Source: Promethearchaeota archaeon | GTDB lineage: Archaea > Asgardarchaeota > Lokiarchaeia > Sigynarchaeales > SOKP01 | NCBI GenBank assembly: GCA_016839655.1 | Contig: JAEOTW010000097.1 | Location: 1 to 64,000, forward strand | Direction of reading: 5' to 3' | Length of the DNA: 64,000 bases | In this document: piece after piece, positions 55,211 through 62,711 of the stretch | How the letters are laid out: each line of letters begins with the position of its first letter | How positions within the stretch are numbered: the stretch's first letter is position 1 | Program-made: the position numbers and the translations under genes | Notes under the pieces: model-generated | Told to the model about the DNA's origin: nothing | Databases searched by the model: none | Seen by the model: only the letters and a program-made list of their open reading frames with translations

Positions 55211-55250
55211 ATTATTTCCTCCATTTTTTTTTATAAATTTTATTTTTTAT

Positions 55251-57272
55251 TTATCCAATAAAAAACGATTCCAATTCTGATTGTGATACATCCTTTCCAC
55301 TTACACTTTTAAGGTAATACATTATCTCTTTTTCTTGATACGGTAGGATTGAATCGATTTTGAATGAAATTTTTTGTTCTCCATTATTTTTAGATTTATT
55401 AATTTTATGTTCTGCGTTTGAAGAAATTAGTTTAAATGAATTTGGAAATGCATCTGTAATATCGACATCATTAAGTTTAATATTTGAACCATTTTTTGCT
55501 ACAATATAAATAGCGAACTCATCATTACTCCTTCCGGGAAAAATTTGTTTTCCAATCATTAATTTACGTCGTATATGAGAAATTTTTAAGGAAGTTGTAT
55601 CTTTACTTAAGAGATCATCCATTAGAATGTAATGTCCACTTGGTCCTTCTCCTCCAGATTTTTCATACATTGGATAATATGCATAGATTTTGGCATTAAA
55701 ATCGTAATCTTTTTGGTAATCAGGACTGATTGCTCTAAGTGGATATTTCAATTCTAAATAATCTTCCGGATTTATAATTGATTTTCCAGCATTGGTTTCT
55801 AAATTTATACTAATTTCAAAAGTATGCTCATGTGAGTGATCTTCGTCATTTGGAATTGAATTTATTTTAATACCATTTATTTCTACTTTACCAGATGAGT
55901 TGAAAAATGTAAAATCAGAAGTGTTTTGTGGTGGTAAGAAATCTTCTGGAATTTTCTCAACTATTCGAAGCCCATTAATTGGGACAGTACTTTGGTTGTT
56001 TATAATAATTTCAGAATTTAATGTTGCTTGTTCAAATGATTTTATTTCTTCTTCAGGTAATTTTTTCTTTACTATAATCTTAACAATTTTAAAGACACTA
56101 TCATCAAATCTTGTAGTAATCATTGAATTGCTCTCTGATCTATATTCAACAGAATAATCAGCTTTTCTTGAGAACATAGGTTCCTTTTCGTCAATTACAT
56201 CAAAAACTTGTGTTTTATATGTTCCACGAGGATTAAGTACAGTAGCACCAGCTGTATTAAAATCTATATCTAAGTATTTTTTTGATTTGTTCTTATCATA
56301 GATAAGAATTGAATTTAGCTTCAATTTGAAATCACTATGGTTTTCAAAAATTAATGAACATTCCCAATGATTTGGAGCGTCATTTCTCTCTGTTTTCTCA
56401 ATGGCATGCATAGCATGAGAATATGCGGAGAAATAATTTATTTTAACTCCTGAAATTACCTTCGAAGTTAAATTATATGTTAATTCTACTTTACCAGTAT
56501 TAATATTTTCTTTCTTCTTTGGGAAAATGTGAGCAGTAATAAGGATTTTTGCTTTTTCTCTGGGATTTAGACTATTTATATTACATTCTACGGAATTCTT
56601 AACAATTCTAAATTCATTACTCTTGCTACATTCAAATTTCAAGTCATAAAAATTATTAACAAACAATTTTCTAAACTTTATATTTTCTAATATCGAATTT
56701 GAGATATTTACTATATCAATTATAAATTTTACCTTATTTTCTTTTCCAAGTAATAATAAATGTTGCTTTTTATTATCTCCTTTTGATTTACTTTCTTCAT
56801 AAATTTCAGATTCTTCATGAGTTATTTCTTCACTCATGGATTCAATGTTTTCATTAATCCTAATTAAATCTGGTAAATCATCAGAATTTACTATTTCATA
56901 TTTTAATATTTTATTTGAACTGGGCTCAAATATTCCTAGATTTATGGTGTTTTCCTTCTCTTGATTATCAAATTGAGAGCCAGAAAATTGTAAATTTGCA
57001 TCCCAAATTCTATCTTTAATAGAATTATTAAATATTGATATATTTCCGTTTCCGGATACTGTTTTTCGTGTTCCATCATTGTGGTATTGGAATTCCATAA
57101 ATTCCTCATTTAATATCAATACTTCGGACATTGAACCTACATAACTTGATTCAATTTTTTTTTCTCTTTTACCTTTTTGTACCAGCTTACCACCTTCCCT
57201 TATAGGGATACCACGAAAATTTGGGCTAATTTTCGTTTTTAATTCATCATGGTCAATTTTTTTAAAACCCAT
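55251..57272 (-). CDS. Large cytoplasmic beta-sandwich repeat protein in the chemotaxis operon
   Basis: The 673-aa protein has several Ig-like/DUF11-like repeats after residue 170. Each shows a strand, then Asn/Ser-x-linker, then a hydrophobic strand, for example KVKFIIDIVNISNSILENIK, SLIFENHSDFKLKLNSILI, SEIIINNQSTVPINGLRIVE and FAIYIVAKNGSNIKLNDVDI. Similar repeats usually occur in secreted archaeal proteins, but this one has no signal peptide or membrane segment and starts with a basic, soluble N-terminus. Residues of about 1-120 differ and may form a separate domain. It sits between cheA and the 282-aa unknown, so a cytoplasmic scaffold for the chemosensory complex is possible; this is inference. 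Confidence 0.6.
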   Translation of the reverse strand: MGFKKIDHDELKTKISPNFRGIPIREGGKLVQKGKREKKIESSYVGSMSEVLILNEEFMEFQYHNDGTRKTVSGNGNISIFNNSIKDRIWDANLQFSGSQFDNQEKENTINLGIFEPSSNKILKYEIVNSDDLPDLIRINENIESMSEEITHEESEIYEESKSKGDNKKQHLLLLGKENKVKFIIDIVNISNSILENIKFRKLFVNNFYDLKFECSKSNEFRIVKNSVECNINSLNPREKAKILITAHIFPKKKENINTGKVELTYNLTSKVISGVKINYFSAYSHAMHAIEKTERNDAPNHWECSLIFENHSDFKLKLNSILIYDKNKSKKYLDIDFNTAGATVLNPRGTYKTQVFDVIDEKEPMFSRKADYSVEYRSESNSMITTRFDDSVFKIVKIIVKKKLPEEEIKSFEQATLNSEIIINNQSTVPINGLRIVEKIPEDFLPPQNTSDFTFFNSSGKVEINGIKINSIPNDEDHSHEHTFEISINLETNAGKSIINPEDYLELKYPLRAISPDYQKDYDFNAKIYAYYPMYEKSGGEGPSGHYILMDDLLSKDTTSLKISHIRRKLMIGKQIFPGRSNDEFAIYIVAKNGSNIKLNDVDITDAFPNSFKLISSNAEHKINKSKNNGEQKISFKIDSILPYQEKEIMYYLKSVSGKDVSQSELESFFIG

Positions 57273-57334
57273 CTTATTTTTCCTCCAAGTATTTCTTCAT
57301 TTGTTATCTCTATTATTTGTAAAAAAAATTTTAA

Positions 57335-59410
57335 TTATAAATTTAAATTTGAAATTATATTTTCATTTAAAATAGATGAAATTATACTTAAAACATCGAC
57401 AATTAGGCATATTGAACCGTCACCTGTTATAGTTGATCCTAATATGTCCCGAGAATCTGAATAGCTAGATTTAAATGGTTTTACAACAACATCTAATTGC
57501 TGTAATTGCTTATCTGCTATAAAAACTGCTGAACTTTCTTCATCCTTTTTACACCATATTGCAATTTTTTTGTGAGAGTTTTCTGTACTTTTTTCAACCA
57601 TGCTTAAATATTCGTCTAAATGGATAATTGGCATCAATTTCGAACCAATTTTGTAAAATTTTTGACCATCCACATATTCAACTTGATTTGGATTGAAAAA
57701 ATATATTTGTTTAATGTTTTCAGTAGGAATTGCAAATAAATCTTCAGCAATCTGAATTAGTTGTGCTCTTAGTATTGCTCTTGTAAATGGAACTATTAGT
57801 GTAAATTTAGTACCTATACCAGGTTTAGATTGTATATCAAAATCACCACCTATTTCTTTAATTTTTTCAGCCACAATTGCTAAACCCATACCTCTACCAG
57901 AAATAATATCTGCATCTGAAAGCGTTGAGAACCCCGGCATTAAAATAAATTTATGCAATTCATCGTTTGATAGATTTTTCGCCTCGTCTGAGGTGTAGTA
58001 CCCTTTTTTCACAATCTTTTCCATAATTTTATCATAATTGATACCACCACCATCATCTTGAACTTCAATGAAAATTGAGCCTGCTCTCCTAAAAGTTTTA
58101 ATTTTCAATGTCCCAATCTCATTTTTTCTTTTTCTAATTCGATCTTTAGGAGATTCTATTCCATGATAGATGGCGTTTCTTATTAGCTGAACCAAAGGAG
58201 TATTAATTTCTTCTAGGATTTTTCTATCAATTTCTACATTTGTTCCTTCAAGAATTATTTTTATTTTTTTGCCAGTTTCGTTTGCAACATCACGAACAAG
58301 TCTTTTATATTTTCTAAATATTGAATCTACTCGAACTAGTTTTAGTCGAAAAAGAATTTCCTGTATGTCTAGAAAAGGTTTATCCATTTTATCTATTAAT
58401 CGTACTATACTTCTATCTTGCTTTTCCTTTAGAAGTTGACTGATGTGATTCTTCATTATTACTAATTCTCCAAAATAATTCATTAGTTCCTCGAGATACT
58501 CAATGTTAACTTTTACACTCATAATTTTTATGGTATCTTCTGAGAAAACACCTACAATTTGAGATACTCTCTCCAATTCTTGAGCATCAACATCTTCATC
58601 AAAATCATCTTCAAAAGAATCGTAGTTTATAGGCTCAGGCTTTTCATTTTCCCATTTTTCTCTAAGACTAATAATTGTAGTGATAAAATCTTCAGATTTT
58701 AAAGGAGTTATAACATTACTTTCAATTTCAAGAACCTCATCTAACACATGAGAAATATTATCCTTATCTTTATTACTAATATAGAAAATTTCAAATTCAT
58801 TTTTGAGAGTTGCTTTTTCTAAATCTTCAGGGGCAGGGTTTGTCCAACAAATCTTTCCATTCTCATTTAAAGCTCTAAATATAATAAATAATCTTACTTT
58901 TTTGAAAACACATGTCTCTTCAAGCCGGATATATATCTTAAATGGTTTTTGTTTTTTTTCTTTAAGGATATTGTTAACCTCTTCTGACTTTAAAGGCTGA
59001 ATAAAGGTGATATCATACTCATTATCAAAAGTTTCGAAACTATTCCTAATATCTTCAACAAATTTATCATCAATATCACTTAAATCTCCTTTCTTTACTC
59101 GCTTAATGACGTTTCTCAAAACATCAATGCTTTCAAAAAGCATTTCTATGAAGTTTTCTCTTTTGGTTTTGGATACTTTTTTATCTTTGGTATTTTCTAA
59201 AAAGGATTCGAAATGGTGACAAAATTTCGACAAGTTATCAAATCCTGCCATAGCTGTTAATCCCTTCAGTGCATGAAATGTGAAAAAAAGTTCTTGAACT
59301 GGTTTTGAGTCATTCGAATTTTGTTCTAATTTCATGATTTCTTCTTCTGTTTTTTGAATCAGATCCTCTGCTTCACTTATGAAAAGCTTTATATCGTCTT
59401 TAGATGACAC
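57335..59410 (-). CDS. cheA: CheA chemotaxis histidine kinase
   Basis: The protein is 691 aa. The Hpt domain has phosphoacceptor His46 in FTFHALKGLTAMAGF. A divergent P2-like region (about 135-270) follows, then dimerisation helices (VKVNIEYLEELMNYFGELVI). The ATPase has the N-box around LVQLIRNAIYHGIESPKDR, the G1 box VQDDGGGI and the G2 box SGRGMGLAIV. The C-terminal CheW-like regulatory domain begins FTRAILRAQLIQIAEDLFAI. It phosphorylates CheY and CheB. GTG start with AAGGTGAT just upstream. It lies 25 bp downstream of cheY. Confidence 0.95.
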   Translation of the reverse strand: MSSKDDIKLFISEAEDLIQKTEEEIMKLEQNSNDSKPVQELFFTFHALKGLTAMAGFDNLSKFCHHFESFLENTKDKKVSKTKRENFIEMLFESIDVLRNVIKRVKKGDLSDIDDKFVEDIRNSFETFDNEYDITFIQPLKSEEVNNILKEKKQKPFKIYIRLEETCVFKKVRLFIIFRALNENGKICWTNPAPEDLEKATLKNEFEIFYISNKDKDNISHVLDEVLEIESNVITPLKSEDFITTIISLREKWENEKPEPINYDSFEDDFDEDVDAQELERVSQIVGVFSEDTIKIMSVKVNIEYLEELMNYFGELVIMKNHISQLLKEKQDRSIVRLIDKMDKPFLDIQEILFRLKLVRVDSIFRKYKRLVRDVANETGKKIKIILEGTNVEIDRKILEEINTPLVQLIRNAIYHGIESPKDRIRKRKNEIGTLKIKTFRRAGSIFIEVQDDGGGINYDKIMEKIVKKGYYTSDEAKNLSNDELHKFILMPGFSTLSDADIISGRGMGLAIVAEKIKEIGGDFDIQSKPGIGTKFTLIVPFTRAILRAQLIQIAEDLFAIPTENIKQIYFFNPNQVEYVDGQKFYKIGSKLMPIIHLDEYLSMVEKSTENSHKKIAIWCKKDEESSAVFIADKQLQQLDVVVKPFKSSYSDSRDILGSTITGDGSICLIVDVLSIISSILNENIISNLNL

Positions 59411-59435
59411 ATAATCACCTTATTTTTTATTTTCT

Positions 59436-59813
59436 TTATTTTTTTAATATACGGTCCATAACTTCTATTATTTGTTCTGTTTTAAAGGGCTTTTGAATGA
59501 AATCTTTCGCTCCTTTCTTCGCAGCTTCGAGTACAAGAGCTTCCTGACCGAGAGCAGAAACAACAACAATCAATGCTTTTGAGTTTAATTTTAAAATCTC
59601 TTCAGTTGCTTCGATACCGCCTTTTTCAGGCATAACTAAATCCATAGTAACTAGATCAGGATTAAGTTTCTTATATAAAGAGATTGCTTCCACACCATTT
59701 GAAGCTTCACCGATTACTTCAATTTGCTCAATCTTATTGATGATATTCTTAAGCATGTTACGAGTAAACTGGGCATCGTCTACTATTAGGACCTTTTTTT
59801 TATTATTTGACAT
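59436..59813 (-). CDS. cheY: CheY response regulator
   Basis: This stand-alone receiver domain has 125 aa. The acidic pair Asp12-Asp13 (LIVDDAQFTR), phosphoacceptor Asp58 (LVTMDLVMPEKGG), the conserved Ser in VVSALGQE and the Lys in FIQKPF are all present. It is the diffusible output of CheA. In archaea with archaella CheY-P acts through CheF, which is not present in this window, so the target here is open. AAAGGAGTTGAT precedes the ATG with good spacing. Confidence 0.95.
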   Translation of the reverse strand: MSNNKKKVLIVDDAQFTRNMLKNIINKIEQIEVIGEASNGVEAISLYKKLNPDLVTMDLVMPEKGGIEATEEILKLNSKALIVVVSALGQEALVLEAAKKGAKDFIQKPFKTEQIIEVMDRILKK

Positions 59814-59833
59814 TTTATCAACTCCTTTTTAAT

Positions 59834-60364
59834 TTATGTTAATGATGATAAATCTTGTTGGATTCTGAATTGTTCAACTTCATTAAAGATCTTTCCCAAA
59901 TCAAGCATAACTCTTGGTCGTTGTTCAAAATTAACAATTCCTTTGATATATTCTATTGCAACACTAGTTTGAAAGATTGGGCTTAATCCAACAATCTCAG
60001 TGGGATCAATATGATCTATACTAATTATTTGATCTACATAAAATCCAACTAGATTATTATCAAGCTTTAGTATTATAATGAACTTTTTTGCTGTAACCGA
60101 TTCTTTTTCGAAAGAGGAGTTCTTCGAGTACAATATATATTGATTTAAATTCAGTTTTTTCTTTAAATTAATTATATGAATAATCTCTCCCCTGTAATTA
60201 TAAATTCCATCAATGAAATCTAAGCTTTTTGGTAGTTTCCTTATTAATCCTGCTTGAATTATTTCTTTTACGTCGAAGAGATCGATAACGAACTCTTCCC
60301 ATCCAATCTTAAATGAAAGAATGGAAATTTGATCCATATTTTCATATTCTTGCTTTTGAGCCAT
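59834..60364 (-). CDS. cheW: CheW adaptor protein
   Basis: The 176-aa protein has the CheW SH3-like double barrel: ISILSFKIGWEEFVIDLFDV, LDFIDGIYNYRGEIIHIINL, VGFYVDQIISIDHIDPTEIV and YIKGIVNFEQRPRVMLDLGK. It links CheA to receptors. A stretch of about 20 residues (SKNSSFEKESVTAK) is inserted between the middle strands. GAAGGT lies upstream of the ATG. It is the second gene of the operon; a second CheW domain occurs in the fusion protein at 52341-54320. Confidence 0.93.
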   Translation of the reverse strand: MAQKQEYENMDQISILSFKIGWEEFVIDLFDVKEIIQAGLIRKLPKSLDFIDGIYNYRGEIIHIINLKKKLNLNQYILYSKNSSFEKESVTAKKFIIILKLDNNLVGFYVDQIISIDHIDPTEIVGLSPIFQTSVAIEYIKGIVNFEQRPRVMLDLGKIFNEVEQFRIQQDLSSLT

Positions 60365-60384
60365 TTTTTACTTACCTTCTTTTT

Positions 60385-61203
60385 TTAAATAATAAAATAT
60401 TGGTTAATTTTATCTTCAAAAGATGCAAATGGAGTTACATCTCCATTGAACTCTTTTAAATAATTATTAAAATCGTAAATAAATTCATCTGCAATAAGAT
60501 ACATGTATCTCTGTAGCAAGGAATTCATATTTTCAACAAGAAAAGCAAAAATTACGCTACTTTTTGATATAACGTAAAATTGCTGATTCCCAAAATTTAT
60601 CTCCTTCAATTTTGCTCCTGTTTCTTCTCCAATAATCGTATTTGAGAAAGATAATAAGGCAGAGATAAAACCTCCAATGTGAACCTCATGATCTGCTATG
60701 TTATTACGATTTTTATTAATTTTTGAAAGAAAAGGACTACCTGCGGAACCAATAACAAAGATAGCTATAACTCCAGATGATTTTGGAATTTCAATTTTGT
60801 CTTCGAATACTTTATCTATATCAGATAATGGTGCGTCTGAAAGAATTTTTTTATTAATCTTTTTGGATAGGAAATAAAGCTGTGAAAAATTAACTGCAAT
60901 ACTCGGTTCTTTTTCTTCCATATATAGTACTACTGAAATCTCTTTGTTATTATTATTGAAATATTGGATATGAATTGTGAATTCATTTAATGGAATAATT
61001 GAGCTTCCTTGTTTTTTGGTTATTATTTCTTTCTTATAGAGTTCTAAGACATTCTGGATAAGAGGAACTCCTATACCTTTTTGAAGAATAATTTTAAAAG
61101 CGCCTTCAGATTCTATATCTGAGATTCTTAATAATCCATATCCAAGCATTTGAAACCTTTCTGAATTATTATTAATATTTTGAGCCTTGTCCATAGCTAT
61201 CAT
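60385..61203 (-). CDS. First gene of the chemotaxis operon: longin/roadblock-like protein
   Basis: The protein is 272 aa with no signal peptide. The C-terminal half (about 145-255) has strands and helices in the order of a longin/roadblock-type domain: VIAIFVIGSAGSPFLSKINK, then IGGFISALLSFSNTIIGEET, KEINFGNQQFYVISKSSVIF and a long amphipathic helix (LQRYMYLIADEFIYDFNNYL). This is the pattern of archaeal regulators that partner small GTPases. The N-terminal half may hold a second, more diverged copy (ISVVLYMEEKEPSIAVNF). The assignment is by pattern. It would be a natural partner for the roadblock-GTPase encoded at 47276-48232 in the same operon. Confidence 0.5.
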   Translation of the reverse strand: MIAMDKAQNINNNSERFQMLGYGLLRISDIESEGAFKIILQKGIGVPLIQNVLELYKKEIITKKQGSSIIPLNEFTIHIQYFNNNNKEISVVLYMEEKEPSIAVNFSQLYFLSKKINKKILSDAPLSDIDKVFEDKIEIPKSSGVIAIFVIGSAGSPFLSKINKNRNNIADHEVHIGGFISALLSFSNTIIGEETGAKLKEINFGNQQFYVISKSSVIFAFLVENMNSLLQRYMYLIADEFIYDFNNYLKEFNGDVTPFASFEDKINQYFII

Positions 61204-61992
61204 ATTATATTCTTACTTTTATTTTTGCAGATTATTTGCTTTGGATTAATTCCCTTAGTTGTTTTTTATTAGCGCTTTATTTATTTTAAATCAAAAAATA
61301 TTGAATGATGATTTTACATTTTTTGATGTAAAATAATATTATAATTTGTATTCTTTTTTGTGTTTTTTCTAAATTTGAACTAAAAAAGTTATATCAGAAT
61401 GTATATTTAAACTTAATGTTATAAAAAAATGTTATACTATTGTAAATCACATTTTTTGAATTATTGAGATCTTATAAGATCTAAACTATTTTTTTTTGAA
61501 ATATACTAAATAATTCTAAGTTTACAATGAGGATTAGTGAAAAATCAAATATGTTAAATAAATTGAAAAATTACACAATAATGATTTCTTTGAACACAAA
61601 AAAATGTTAATTAATGAGATTTATATATCTGAGTCTGATAATATGTTTTTAAAAAGAAGAAATCAAGTTATCCAAATTATTTAGACTTCTCATATAAATG
61701 AATAAGAATTGAGAGAGCCCTCCGAGGTTCTTGTCTAATCAAAAACTTTTATTCACAAATCCAATTTCAATGGATTTATTGATAAAAATCATTAGGTGTA
61801 GGTATCAATTAATTATCTAAAACATCAAAAATTTATACCAAAAGATTGAACTCAGCAATTTTTTTGCCACAAAATGGGATCCAATAAACTAAATAAGATA
61901 TTTTTTCATAAATATGAGGATTTTTAAAGGGTAAACCAAAAAGATTTATTAAGAGAAAAAATAAATTATAATCAATAAATTTAAAGTAAATT
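61204..61992. other. Long AT-rich intergenic region upstream of the chemotaxis operon
   Basis: This 789-bp gene-free region lies between the divergent che operon and a small plus-strand gene. It contains an inverted repeat at 61311-61334 (separate entry) and a perfect 16-bp palindrome, AGATCTTATAAGATCT, at 61467-61482. There is also an unusually G/C-rich short stretch near 61714-61735 preceded by a TATA-like ATATAAAT, which might start a small RNA. No open frame is convincing. Confidence 0.6.
61311..61334. promoter_or_regulatory. Inverted repeat upstream of the chemotaxis operon
   Basis: ATTTTACAT and ATGTAAAAT form exact 9-bp arms around a 6-base spacer. The site lies about 110-130 bp upstream of the first che-operon gene. 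Between it and the gene a minus-strand A/T-rich TATA-like element (about 61277-61292) could be the promoter. The repeat could be an operator; because of base composition a chance match is possible. Confidence 0.4.
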
Positions 61993-62274
61993 TTGAAATT
62001 TAATAATGAGGAAAGAGAGATGCTATCAAAAGAAGATGATATAAATAATAAAATTAAACTTACTAATGATATTTTGAATCATGTATATGAAATCCTAACG
62101 TTATTCAAACCTTTAATGGATAAAATGATTGAAATGGAAGAATCAAAAGAATTTAAAAAAAATGGAACTTTTGACAGAGCAGCATACTTATTTGGTAAGA
62201 TTTCCGATTTATGTAAAGAAATAGAAAGTAGTTCTACACCAAAAAATACTTTTTTAGAAAATTTAGGTAATTAA
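61993..62274 (+). CDS. Small helical protein of unknown function
   Basis: This acidic/basic mixed protein of 93 aa, or 84 aa from the ATG at 62020, is predicted almost wholly helical (NILNHVYEILTLFKPLMDKM-like amphipathic helices, with preceding residues omitted where uncertain). The TTG at 61993 is the upstream start; the ATG at 62020 has the purine-rich GAGGAAAGAGAG directly before it and may be the real one. No family recognised. It lies divergent from the che operon and convergent with tRNA-Gly. Confidence 0.5.
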   Translation: MKFNNEEREMLSKEDDINNKIKLTNDILNHVYEILTLFKPLMDKMIEMEESKEFKKNGTFDRAAYLFGKISDLCKEIESSSTPKNTFLENLGN

Positions 62275-62324
62275 GATTTAAATTCTTGAGAGACCTATTC
62301 ATTAAAAATTGGATGAATGTGAAA

Positions 62325-62397
62325 TGCGCCCACCGGGAATTGAACCCGGGTCGCGAGGTTGGGAACCTAGCATACTAAACCACTATACTATGGGCGC
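62325..62397 (-). tRNA. tRNA-Gly (CCC)
   Basis: A complete 73-nt cloverleaf without intron. The acceptor stem is GCGCCCA with TGGGCGC, the discriminator A, the D-arm GTAT...GTAT with GG in the loop, the anticodon loop TTCCCAA (anticodon CCC), and the T-arm CCGGG-TTCAATT-CCCGG. One anticodon-stem pair (second from the outside) is a T-C mismatch. Confidence 0.9.
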
Positions 62398-62711
62398 AAA
62401 TTTTGATTACCATTCAACAAATTAAGATTTATAACAAAAATATATATGACAATAATTTTAGTTAACAAATAAAATTTTTTGTAAAACAAGCTGTAACATT
62501 ATTTCGTACCAGTATATAGTACAAATAGACAATGTACATACAAATATAACTATCAAATTCCATTCAATCTTATAGATTGCATTAGAGGAAGACAAGTCTT
62601 TAGAGTTCAATATTATTTATTCTTGCGATGAATAAATAGAAACGGGGTTTGAAAAATGTTAGAACTAATGAAAATCATTAAATAAATAAAGAAATCTTTG
62701 AGGAATTTGAT

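Noticed and set aside
61714..61735. G/C-rich stretch as a tRNA or sRNA remnant
   Set aside because: Too short for any recognisable fold; only mentioned as a possible transcript start.
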